From: Bryobacterales bacterium
Lineage (GTDB): Bacteria > Acidobacteriota > Terriglobia > Bryobacterales > Bryobacteraceae
Reading direction: 5' to 3'
DNA length: 62,441 nt
Assembly (NCBI GenBank): GCA_003164035.1
Contig: PLRS01000012.1
Span: 181-62,621 of the forward strand
Of this stretch, positions 1 to 7,223 are shown one piece after another. Both the position numbers and the translations under genes were made by a program. The notes under the pieces were generated by a model. That model was not told the DNA's origin. It worked only from the letters and a program-made list of their open reading frames with translations, and ran no database searches. Every line of letters begins with the position of its first letter. The stretch's first letter is position 1.

Positions 1-152
1 GCCTCGGACGAGTGGTTGGCGACCTGATTCTGAAATCGTCGCAAGGGGCGAAAGGGGCATCGATAAAGATGAGCGATTACGGTTTCCCCACTTTCCGTTG
101 CGCCCGGCCCGTGACCACCGAGGACGTCAAGGCTCTCGATGACGAAGAGTAA
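1..152 (+). CDS. VapB-type antitoxin, 5' partial
   Basis: The reading frame is open from base 3 to a TAA at 150-152 and has no start inside the window, so only the last 49 residues are present. The visible stretch begins LGRVVGDLILKS and ends in an acidic tail (ALDDEE). That resembles the end of a small antitoxin that wraps its toxin with the C-terminus. Its stop overlaps the start of the downstream PIN-domain gene by 14 bases, the usual coupling of antitoxin then toxin. The family call rests mainly on this arrangement. The DNA-binding part lies outside the window. Confidence 0.65.
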   Translation, partial: LGRVVGDLILKSSQGAKGASIKMSDYGFPTFRCARPVTTEDVKALDDEE

Positions 153-543
153 GGTCTACCTGCTCGACTCCAATGTGCTGATCGCACTGGCGACACCGGA
201 ACACAGTCTGAACGCGCGCGCGACGGCGTGGTTCCTCAAGGGGGGCCGGTTTGCCACATGCCCCATCACGCAAGGGGCGCTTTTCCGTTTCCACCTGCGC
301 GCCGGTGTGGAGGCGACGGCGGAATCCGCAAAGCTCCTGCTCGAATCCATTTTTTCCCTCCCGCGGCACGAATTCTGGCCGGACGATGTTTCCTATTTCG
401 ACATGCCAACCACGGGAATCGTGGGGCATCGGCAGGTCACTGACGCTTACCTTGTGCAGTTGGCGCGGAAACACGGCGGTTCCGTAGCCACTTTGGACCG
501 GGCGCTGGCTGCCGTTCACCCAGGCACTACACTGCTGGCGTAG
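139..543 (+). CDS. VapC-family PIN-domain toxin (ribonuclease)
   Basis: A 134-residue protein of typical VapC length. PIN-domain acidic positions are visible: Asp in LLDSNVLIAL near residue 10, Asp in VTDAYLVQLA near residue 100 and Asp in VATLDRAL near residue 118. These normally bind the metal used to cleave RNA. The segment CPITQGALFR carries Gln where many PIN proteins have Glu, a variation seen in this VapC subgroup. The ATG lies inside the 3' end of the antitoxin frame, implying translational coupling. Expected role is growth control through RNA cleavage when the antitoxin is lost. The target is unknown. Confidence 0.85.
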   Translation: MTKSKVYLLDSNVLIALATPEHSLNARATAWFLKGGRFATCPITQGALFRFHLRAGVEATAESAKLLLESIFSLPRHEFWPDDVSYFDMPTTGIVGHRQVTDAYLVQLARKHGGSVATLDRALAAVHPGTTLLA

Positions 544-550
544 CGCGCTT

Positions 551-1297
551 CTAGCGGATCGGGATATCGAGCAGAGTAGTCCAGTACTGGGTGGATTGCA
601 GGGCGAAGCCGATCAGGATAAGGACGACGCCGTAGACTCCCATGCGCTTTTCAGGGACGTGGTCGGCGGCCCATTCGATGACGGGGGTGCAGGAGGTCGA
701 GATCGCGGTGGTGATGCCCACCGTGAGTCCGATCGCGAGGCCGAACGAAATGGCGCGTTCCGGATGGTGGGCCAGCCTGGCGCACATCGCGGCGGCGGCG
801 ATGCCGTAGCCGAGTGTGCGGTTCAGAGCGGCAAGAATCTGGCGGCGAGTGGCTCGCGGACGGGGCGCCGCGGAGTAGTCCAGCGTGGGACGAATCCCGA
901 TGCGGTAAGCGGCGACCTGGCCGAGAGTGCTGACCAGGCCAAAGACGGCGCCGAACCCGAGGCCGAAATACGACGCGGCGCCGATGCCGTGGCCGAGGCC
1001 GCGGACGGCGCTGGCGGCTGCATCGGACCAGAAGCCGGGATCGGGCTCGCCGCGCGATGCGCGGGAGAATTCCAGGGCCAGCGTCAGGCCGTGGGTGACG
1101 CCGCAGGCAATGCCGAAAACGGGTCCGAGCGGAATGCCGTAGCCAACCGCGAAAATCGCTCCGTAGGTGACGCCGCGCGTGAGGGCGCGCAGCGGTCCGT
1201 GTTCCCCGCCTAACAGGTCGTAGGCGAGATAGAGCGCGCCCAGCACGTCCAACGCGCTGCCCACAATGCTGATGATGGCGAGGGTGTAGTGGTTCAT
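551..1297 (-). CDS. hypothetical polytopic membrane protein
   Basis: Not recognised. I chose the start at MNHYTL; an upstream in-frame start six codons earlier is also possible. About 248 residues with several hydrophobic, Gly/Ala-rich stretches: one at the N-terminus (LAIISIVGSALDVLGALYLA), two similar Gly-rich segments (YGAIFAVGYGIPLGPVFGIA and ASYFGLGFGAVFGLVS) and one near the C-terminus (GVYGVVLILIGFALQ). The two Gly-rich segments resemble each other, suggesting an internal duplication. It stands alone, tail to tail with the toxin gene. Function unknown. Confidence 0.6.
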   Translation of the reverse strand: MNHYTLAIISIVGSALDVLGALYLAYDLLGGEHGPLRALTRGVTYGAIFAVGYGIPLGPVFGIACGVTHGLTLALEFSRASRGEPDPGFWSDAAASAVRGLGHGIGAASYFGLGFGAVFGLVSTLGQVAAYRIGIRPTLDYSAAPRPRATRRQILAALNRTLGYGIAAAAMCARLAHHPERAISFGLAIGLTVGITTAISTSCTPVIEWAADHVPEKRMGVYGVVLILIGFALQSTQYWTTLLDIPIR

Positions 1298-1438
1298 GCG
1301 CGAGTGAGGATCCACTTTAGGACGCTGGCGAAGCCGCGCGAGCCGCTGGCGGAGGGATTGAAGAATCGACGCCCCTTGCGGTGTGGAGGATAGGACAAGC
1401 TTCTATTATGCGGGAAGCGGCGTACCGGGAACTTCTTA

Positions 1439-2038
1439 CTACTTCCGCTTCTTCGCCGGCTCCGGGCCGATCCGTTCGATGGTCACGCCGAGCAGTTTCA
1501 CCGGGTCCACCGGCTTATCGCCGCGGACGCGGCCGCGATCGATCATCGAGACCACGTCCTGCCCCTCCACAACCACGCCGAAGATGGTGTACTTGCCGTT
1601 CCATTCATGCATGGGACCGTTGGTGATGAAGAACTGGCAGCCGGCGGAATCCGGCTGGCCGGTGTTGGCCATGGCGAGCTTGCCGGCGTTGTCGAACCGC
1701 AAACCGGGTAGAAACTCGTCGCGAATGGTGAACCCGCAGTCGTGCGCGCCGGTGCCGGTTGGATCGCCCGATTGGATCATCACGCCCGGCAACACGCGGT
1801 GGAAGGTGATGTTATTGTACAGGGGCACCTTCACCATCTTCCCGGTTTTGGGACTGCGTGTCGCCTTGGTGCCTTGCGCGAGCGCCACGAAATTCGAGAC
1901 CGTCATGGGCGTGTATTTTTCGTAAAGCTGCGCGGTGAAAGTGCCCATCGACGTATTGAAGATGGCGTAAAGCCCGTCGGGGCGCGTTTGCGCGGAAACG
2001 CAACCCGCAACGAGAAGAAATTGAGCGAACCTGGTCAC
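1439..2038 (-). CDS. exported cyclophilin-type peptidyl-prolyl isomerase
   Basis: A 199-residue protein that starts at GTG and opens with a hydrophobic signal peptide (FAQFLLVAGCVSAQ). Cyclophilin motifs follow in order: NITFHRVLPGVMIQSGDPTG, containing the catalytic Phe-His-Arg, then AMANTG, then SAGCQFFIT and YTIFGVVVEG. These form the active-site pocket that isomerises Xaa-Pro bonds. The protein probably acts in the periplasm, helping exported proteins fold. The C-terminal tail is basic (PAKKRK). It is monocistronic here, with an R1 repeat copy in the space upstream. Confidence 0.92.
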   Translation of the reverse strand: MTRFAQFLLVAGCVSAQTRPDGLYAIFNTSMGTFTAQLYEKYTPMTVSNFVALAQGTKATRSPKTGKMVKVPLYNNITFHRVLPGVMIQSGDPTGTGAHDCGFTIRDEFLPGLRFDNAGKLAMANTGQPDSAGCQFFITNGPMHEWNGKYTIFGVVVEGQDVVSMIDRGRVRGDKPVDPVKLLGVTIERIGPEPAKKRK

Positions 2039-2092
2039 GGTTCCCCATTCTAACTCTATGTTTCAGCCGGAGGCCGATGCGGGCGCGGGTGC

Positions 2093-2158
2093 TTAACCGA
2101 TCTGGGGATTTCGCAGTTGAGGCCCGGCAACCGCTCCCTTACGGTCGCGGCTCGGTTA
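2093..2158. repeat. R1 short repeat, full-length copy with terminal inverted repeats
   Basis: A 66-bp intergenic unit beginning TTAACCGA and ending TCGGTTA, so its ends are inverted repeats, with the core CCGCTCCCTTACGGTCGCGG. A near-identical unit lies at 7084-7149, a partial one at 15754-15784, and a hairpin form at 26212-26281. It looks like a small non-autonomous element. Confidence 0.75.
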
Positions 2159-2212
2159 CGGACACCGCGCGTTTGCAGTCACTTACCGATGCGGCGCGCA
2201 CGCCGCGCGGGC

Positions 2213-3421
2213 CTATCGGAGGTCTAGGAAAACGATGCTCGAAGGAGTGCCCACCGGCGTGTACCGGCCTGTGAAAGAGAGGCGGCCAGTGGCGCGGTCG
2301 ATGCGGAACGTGGCGATGGCATCGCCTCGCTGGTTGCAGGAATAGAAGTAGTTACCGGTGGGGTCGATATTGAAGCTGCGCGGATAATCGCCGCGCGTCC
2401 ATTCCTCGGCAACGTAGGTCAGCTCGCCCGCCGGCCCGATGGAGAAGAGGGATATGGCGTCGTGCAGGCGGTTGGCGGCGTAGACGAATTTCCCGTTGGC
2501 CGAGACCATCACTTCGGAGGTGTAATCGGTGCCTGCAAAGCCGGGCGGCAGGCTGGAGACGGTCTGTTTGGCCGTCAGCGTTCCGTTGGCGGCATCGTAA
2601 TCGAACTTGACCAGAGTGGAGGATTCCTCCTGGAGCGAATACACCCAGCGGCCGTTGGGGTGGAATGCGAAATGGCGGGGGCCGTCGCCCGGGGGCAGCG
2701 AAACCGATGCCGGATCGCCAGCGGCCAGCACGCCCCTTTCCGCGTCGAATTTCCAAATGAAGATGCGGTCCAGGCCGAGGTCGGTGGACAGGACGAACCT
2801 GCCCGAAGGATCGGCCTGGATCATGTGCGCATGGGGGCGTTCGTGACCGCTGAACGCGAAACTGCCGGCAGGGGCGGTGGCCGAATGCGTTCGGGAGACG
2901 TCGCCTTCACCCTTCCTGACGTCGGTCGCCGGCCCGAGCGAACCGTCCGCCCGGATGGGAAGCACGGCCGCCGTTCCGCCCGCGTAGTTGGCCACCAGCA
3001 CATATTTGCCGGACGGGTGGACGCTCAGGTAGGCGGGACCGGCGCCTCCGGAAGAGACGGTATTCAGCAAGGTCAGATGGCCGCTGGAACGATCGATCGA
3101 ATAGGCGCTCACCGAACCGGAACCGGCGCCCTCGAAAGTCGCGGTCTCGTTGGCGGAGTACAGGTGCGTTTGGGAAGGGTCGAGCGCGAGGCAGGAAGGG
3201 TTGGAGCCATTGGGCGTCACTTCGCGCTGCGAAAGCTGCCCGTTCGATGGATCGACCTGAAACAGGTAGATGCCCTGCCCATTGCCCTGGCTGCCTTCGG
3301 GACCCTGCGGCGAGCTGTAGGTTCCGACATACGCCAGGAGCGGGCCCTTCGCGGGCTTGTTTGGCTGCGCCGGCGCGGGCAGCACGGCGGCAAGGGCGAG
3401 AAACACCGGTAACAATCGCAT
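2213..3421 (-). CDS. exported lactonase-fold seven-bladed beta-propeller (6-phosphogluconolactonase/YbhE-like)
   Basis: About 402 residues. The start is the ATG at 3421, followed by a signal peptide (MRLLPVFLALAAVLPAPAQ). A longer open frame upstream is antisense to the next gene and was rejected. The body has repeated propeller blades of the form DPS-x-LYSANE, HPSGKYVLVANYAGG, HPNGRWVYSLQEES and SANGKFVYAANR. RPHAHMIQADPSGRFVLSTD matches the central signature of the lactonase family. The cytosolic relative hydrolyses 6-phosphogluconolactone. This copy is exported, so another lactone or muconate-like substrate is likely. It is divergent from the molybdenum hydroxylase genes. Confidence 0.85.
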   Translation of the reverse strand: MRLLPVFLALAAVLPAPAQPNKPAKGPLLAYVGTYSSPQGPEGSQGNGQGIYLFQVDPSNGQLSQREVTPNGSNPSCLALDPSQTHLYSANETATFEGAGSGSVSAYSIDRSSGHLTLLNTVSSGGAGPAYLSVHPSGKYVLVANYAGGTAAVLPIRADGSLGPATDVRKGEGDVSRTHSATAPAGSFAFSGHERPHAHMIQADPSGRFVLSTDLGLDRIFIWKFDAERGVLAAGDPASVSLPPGDGPRHFAFHPNGRWVYSLQEESSTLVKFDYDAANGTLTAKQTVSSLPPGFAGTDYTSEVMVSANGKFVYAANRLHDAISLFSIGPAGELTYVAEEWTRGDYPRSFNIDPTGNYFYSCNQRGDAIATFRIDRATGRLSFTGRYTPVGTPSSIVFLDLR

Positions 3422-3517
3422 GATCGTCAAGTGTAACCGGGCGCGCGAGCCCGCGGGCGCCCGCAGCTCGGTATTAAGCACCCCCTCACCCACCCCACAA
3501 AGCGCCACAATAAGACC

Positions 3518-4003
3518 ATGGCCCGCATCACTGAACTCGAGGTCAACGGCACCCGGCGCCATCTGGACGCCGATTCGGACCGAACGCTGCTGAGCGTGCT
3601 GCGCGACGACCTCTCGCTGACCGGCGTCAAGTACGGTTGCGGCGAGGGGCAATGCGCCGCCTGCACCGTGCTGGTGGATGGCGCGCCCGCGAAGTCGTGC
3701 CTCACCAAAGTCGGCACCGTCGCCGGCAAACGCATCGTCACCATCGAAGGGCTCGCCCCGGCGGAAACGCTGCACCCGGTGCAGGAGGCGTTCCTCGAAG
3801 CCGACGCCATGCAGTGCGGCTGGTGCACGCCCGGAATGATTCTGGGCGCGGTGGCCCTGCTGGCCAGCTCGCCCAACCCCACCGACGCCGAAATCGCAAC
3901 CGGCTTGAACGGCCACATCTGCCGCTGCGGCACCTACCCGCGCATCGTTCGCGCCATTCGCCTGGCGGCGAAGAGAGCCGCGAAGAAAGGAGTCCACGCA
4001 TGA
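3518..4003 (+). CDS. molybdenum hydroxylase small subunit, two [2Fe-2S] clusters (isoquinoline 1-oxidoreductase alpha-like)
   Basis: A 161-residue iron-sulfur subunit of the xanthine dehydrogenase family. A plant-type ferredoxin cluster motif (CGEGQCAACTVLVDG, with a later Cys in KSCLT) is followed by the helical second-cluster motif CGWCTPGM and CRCGTYPRI. It passes electrons from the molybdenum subunit to an acceptor. No signal peptide is visible. The next gene starts inside its stop codon (ATGA) and carries a Tat signal, so the small subunit is probably carried across the membrane with its partner. No FAD subunit is present, as in the isoquinoline/aldehyde oxidoreductase group. Confidence 0.92.
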   Translation: MARITELEVNGTRRHLDADSDRTLLSVLRDDLSLTGVKYGCGEGQCAACTVLVDGAPAKSCLTKVGTVAGKRIVTIEGLAPAETLHPVQEAFLEADAMQCGWCTPGMILGAVALLASSPNPTDAEIATGLNGHICRCGTYPRIVRAIRLAAKRAAKKGVHA

Positions 4004-6057
4004 CACGGCGGGAATTCTTCGCTAGGGTCGGAGGCGGCGTCGTAGTGATTCTGGTTCCGGACGAGTTGAGCGCCCAGGAATCGGGGCGCGGCATGAATCA
4101 GCGCATGCCGGAGCAGGTGAGTGCATGGCTGCACATCGCCGAGGACGGCTCGGTGACGGTCTATACCGGCAAGGTGGAGATGGGACAAAACGCGCGCAGC
4201 TCGCTCACCCAGGCTGCCGCCGAAGAGTTGCACGCGCCGGTCGCTTCCATCCGCCTCATCATGGGCGATACGGCTCTCACCCCATTCGACATGGGCACCT
4301 CCGGCAGCGGGACCACCCCCAACATGTGGCCGCAAATTCGCAAAGCCGCCGCGGCTGCCCGCGAGATGCTCATCGACCTCGCCTCGCAAAAGTGGGCGGT
4401 GGACCGCGCCACCATCACCGTGGCCGATGGCAAGGTCCGGGCCGGCAATCGGTCGGCCGGTTTCGGCGATCTCACTCACGGCGAAAAACTGGCCCGCGCC
4501 ATTCCCGTCGGCTTAGCGCTAACGCCCGCCGACCAATGGAAAGTGGCCGGTAAACCGATCGAAAAGGTAAACGGCCGCGCCATCGTCACCGGCGCGCATG
4601 CCTATGCCTACGATATCCAGCGCCCTGGCATGCTGTACGCCAAGGTGCTCTATCCGCCCTCGTTCGGGGCGCGCCTGGCTGCGCTCGATAGCGCCGCCGC
4701 CGAGGCGATTCCCGGCGTGAAAGTGGTGCGGCAGAAAATTTCCGGCCAGCGCGAAGCCGGCGCGGACCTGGTGGCCGCGCTCGCCCCGGATCCCGCCAGC
4801 GCCGAAAAAGCCCTGGCAGCGCTCCATGCGGAATGGGCCCCCGCCGCCGGCCAGCCTTCCTCCAAGGATGTCTTCGCCTACTTGAAGCGAACCGCCCAAA
4901 GCGCCGCCTCCCCGCACCTGGACCTTGCGCCCTATACCATCGCCTACATCGCCCACGTGCCGCTGGAGCCGCGCGGCGCCGTGGCCGAATGGTCCGCCGA
5001 TGGCAAGCTGATGGTTTGGACCGGCTCCCAGCGCCCCTTTGGCGTGCGCAGTGAACTGGCCGCCGAATTCGGCATCCCCGAAGAAAGCGTCCATGTCATC
5101 GTGCCCGATACCGGCTCCGGCTACGGCGGCAAACACCAGGGCGACGCCGCGGTGGAGGCCGCCGTCCTGGCCAAGGCCGCCGGCAAACCGGTGAAACGGA
5201 ACTGGACCCGCACGGAGGAATTGACGTGGGCCTACTTCCGCCCCGGCGGGCTGGTGGAAGCCGGCGGCAAAGTGAACCCCGACGGCACGCTGGCCGCCTG
5301 GGAATTCCACAATTACAACTCCGGCCCGTCGGCTCTTCAGACTCCCTACCGCGTGGCCGAAAAGTACGAGCAGTATCACCGCACCCAGTCGCCCCTGCGC
5401 CAGGGCTCCTATCGCGCCCTGGCCGCCACCGCCAATCATTTCGTACGCGAAAGCGTGATGGACGACCTGGCCCACGGCGCATCGATCGACCCGTTGGAGT
5501 TCCGCTTCAAGAACCTGGATAACCAGCGTCTGCGCGACGTGCTCACCGCCGCCGCCGAACGTTTCGGCTGGAAGAATCGCAAGCGCGCTCCTGGCCGCGG
5601 CTTCGGCCTCGCCGCCGGCACGGAAAAGGGCAGCTACATCGCTACCTGCGCCGAAATCGCGGTGGATGGCGGCGCGGTGAAAGTGGTACGTGTGGTGGAA
5701 GCGTTCGAATGCGGCGCCATCGTCAATCCCGAACATCTGGCCAACCAGGTGGAAGGCGCCGTGGCCATGGGCATCGGCGGCGCGCTGTTCGAACACGTCG
5801 ATTTCGCCGATGGCAAGATTCTCTCCAATCGCCTCGGCCGATACCGGGTGCCTCGGTTCGCCGACATGCCGGTGATCGAGAGCGTGCTGCTCGACCGCAA
5901 GGATCTCCCTTCCGCCGGGGCCGGCGAAACTCCCATCGTAGGTGTGGCCCCCGCCATCGCCAACGCCATTTTCGACGCCACCGGCCAGCGCATTCGCTCG
6001 CTCCCGCTGGTGCCGAATGGCCTGCCGGCGCTTTCGGCCGCCAGGGCTCCAGCGTAG
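4000..6057 (+). CDS. molybdenum hydroxylase large subunit, molybdopterin-binding (isoquinoline 1-oxidoreductase beta-like)
   Basis: 685 residues from the ATG that overlaps the small-subunit stop. It opens with a Tat motif (TRREFFARVGGGVVV). Molybdopterin-cytosine-dinucleotide binding regions are visible: VEMGQNARSSLTQAAAEEL, TGSQRPFGVRSELA, GSGYGGKHQGDAAVEAA, RQGSYRALAATANHFVRES and the near-C-terminal GAGETPIVGVAPAIANA. The Glu in GAGE is the conserved catalytic base. It is slightly shorter than many IorB proteins. Likely reaction is periplasmic hydroxylation of an N-heterocycle or oxidation of an aldehyde, with electrons leaving through the 2Fe-2S subunit. The substrate cannot be told from sequence. 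Confidence 0.92.
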   Translation: MTRREFFARVGGGVVVILVPDELSAQESGRGMNQRMPEQVSAWLHIAEDGSVTVYTGKVEMGQNARSSLTQAAAEELHAPVASIRLIMGDTALTPFDMGTSGSGTTPNMWPQIRKAAAAAREMLIDLASQKWAVDRATITVADGKVRAGNRSAGFGDLTHGEKLARAIPVGLALTPADQWKVAGKPIEKVNGRAIVTGAHAYAYDIQRPGMLYAKVLYPPSFGARLAALDSAAAEAIPGVKVVRQKISGQREAGADLVAALAPDPASAEKALAALHAEWAPAAGQPSSKDVFAYLKRTAQSAASPHLDLAPYTIAYIAHVPLEPRGAVAEWSADGKLMVWTGSQRPFGVRSELAAEFGIPEESVHVIVPDTGSGYGGKHQGDAAVEAAVLAKAAGKPVKRNWTRTEELTWAYFRPGGLVEAGGKVNPDGTLAAWEFHNYNSGPSALQTPYRVAEKYEQYHRTQSPLRQGSYRALAATANHFVRESVMDDLAHGASIDPLEFRFKNLDNQRLRDVLTAAAERFGWKNRKRAPGRGFGLAAGTEKGSYIATCAEIAVDGGAVKVVRVVEAFECGAIVNPEHLANQVEGAVAMGIGGALFEHVDFADGKILSNRLGRYRVPRFADMPVIESVLLDRKDLPSAGAGETPIVGVAPAIANAIFDATGQRIRSLPLVPNGLPALSAARAPA

Positions 6058-6127
6058 AACGGTGGTTCACTCAGATGTAACCAGCCGTTCAGGCTATTGG
6101 AACACTCCAGCAGTATTATCGGAAGCA

Positions 6128-6355
6128 ATGGATAATCCGGAGCTGGATGCTTTACGGCAGAGCTATAAGAATGCCGTCGAGGAATGGATTGCGACGATTC
6201 GTGAAGAAGAGGCGCTGGCGACGGCGGATCATGCCGTAAAAGCCGTGGACCTTTGGGAAAATGCCGGATTCCGCGAGGAAAAGGCGCGGGGTAAGGCAAA
6301 GGATGCAAAGAGCGCGTATGAGGATGCGCTGCGGCAAGTGTTGTTTGACATTTAG
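6128..6355 (+). CDS. small hypothetical protein
   Basis: Not recognised. A 75-residue, charged, Ala/Glu/Lys-rich and mostly helical protein starting MDNPELDALRQSYKNAVEEW. The longer upstream frame overlaps the large-subunit gene and is out of frame with it, so I used the internal ATG. It has no signal or membrane segment. It lies 70 bases after the hydroxylase gene, tail to tail with the LamG gene. Confidence 0.5.
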   Translation: MDNPELDALRQSYKNAVEEWIATIREEEALATADHAVKAVDLWENAGFREEKARGKAKDAKSAYEDALRQVLFDI

Positions 6356-6365
6356 CTCACTCACC

Positions 6366-7037
6366 CTACTCCGGCAGGCGCAGGAACTCGGCTGGCGATA
6401 ACGCGCGGCGGGTCATGCGCGCCTCGAATACGGCGCCTTTGAAGTAATCCCGCCGGTCGATGCGGACGCCGATCGAGCAGTGGCCAGGCCCCTGCGGCGC
6501 GAGGCGCACTTCGGCCGATCCTTGCATTTCGCCATCCACGTAGTTGCTCAGCCGGGCGCCGTCGTACACCAGCGCGGCGTGGTGCCAGGCGCCGAGTGAA
6601 TGCAGCTTGCCGCGGTCGATCAGGGCCTTCGATGCGGTGCCCGAAAGAGCGAAGCTGTCCAGGCACCAGCGGTTGTCGATCACCCGGATTTCAAAGAGCA
6701 TGCGATCGGGTGTATCTTTGCCGGTCTTCGGGTCGAGCACGGAGAGGTGAAAGAAACGCTGCTCGGGGGCGCCGCCCGGATCGGGCCGGAAAATCACTTC
6801 CCAGGTGAAAGCCGCCACGCCGGCCAGCGGGTGAACATTGAGGTAGATCGCGTCTTCCACACCGCCGAACGCGATCGCCTTACCGATGGGCGTCTCGACG
6901 ACGTGCGGATGTCCGACGACGGTGACGGGATAGCCGCCGATGCGGTCGAGATTGTCGAACCGCCAGACCTCCGAGCCAGTCTGCTGGCCGAGCAGGGTTC
7001 CGGCCACGGCGGCCAGGATGCAGAATCGCAGCAGCAT
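6366..7037 (-). CDS. exported LamG/concanavalin A-like domain protein
   Basis: About 223 residues with a signal peptide (MLLRFCILAAVAGTLLGQ). An alternative start nine codons upstream also works. The mature part is a jelly-roll LamG-type domain: FTWEVIFRPD, then GAWHHAALVYDGARLSNYVDG, which is the characteristic W-H-H-A-x-VYDG motif of laminin-G_3 domains, and a C-terminal ALSPAEFL segment typical of such proteins. Expected to bind carbohydrate or protein ligands outside the cytoplasm. No catalytic domain is visible. It is divergent from the patatin gene. Confidence 0.75.
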   Translation of the reverse strand: MLLRFCILAAVAGTLLGQQTGSEVWRFDNLDRIGGYPVTVVGHPHVVETPIGKAIAFGGVEDAIYLNVHPLAGVAAFTWEVIFRPDPGGAPEQRFFHLSVLDPKTGKDTPDRMLFEIRVIDNRWCLDSFALSGTASKALIDRGKLHSLGAWHHAALVYDGARLSNYVDGEMQGSAEVRLAPQGPGHCSIGVRIDRRDYFKGAVFEARMTRRALSPAEFLRLPE

Positions 7038-7083
7038 GGCTTCGAAGATAGCGCATTTCGCCATGGCCGGCGGCGGGCCGTGC

Positions 7084-7149
7084 CTAACCGATCTGGGAAT
7101 TTCGCAGTTCGGGCGCGGCGACCGCTCCCTCACGGTCGCGGCTCGGTTA
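7084..7149. repeat. R1 short repeat, second full-length copy
   Basis: A 66-bp unit with ends CTAACCGA and TCGGTTA and core CCGCTCCCTCACGGTCGCGG, very close to the copy at 2093-2158 over its whole length. It sits in the divergent spacer between the LamG and patatin genes, directly upstream of a TATAAT box. Confidence 0.75.
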
Positions 7150-7161
7150 AGAGTCCGGGTG

Positions 7162-7167
7162 TATAAT
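7162..7167 (+). promoter_or_regulatory. candidate -10 box of the patatin gene
   Basis: A perfect TATAAT lies 56 bases before the ATG at 7224. No good -35 hexamer is visible at 17-base spacing, where the end of the R1 repeat lies. The repeat may therefore supply or have replaced the -35 region. Confidence 0.4.
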
Positions 7168-7223
7168 ACCGCCACCTGGAAGTCCCAGGGAGCCGGAATA
7201 ACTTGTCCGGAGCGGAGGGTTCT

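Noticed and set aside
3637-3999. N-terminal extension of the molybdenum large-subunit frame
   Set aside because: It is another frame of the small-subunit gene. The Tat signal begins at 4000 with an ATGA overlap.
3422-4006. N-terminal extension of the lactonase frame (195 residues)
   Set aside because: It is antisense to the iron-sulfur subunit gene, and a proper signal peptide begins at the ATG at 3421.
4519-5796. Minus-strand open frame of 425 codons
   Set aside because: It is the shadow of the molybdenum large subunit. No recognisable domain and an unnatural His/Gly/Arg composition.
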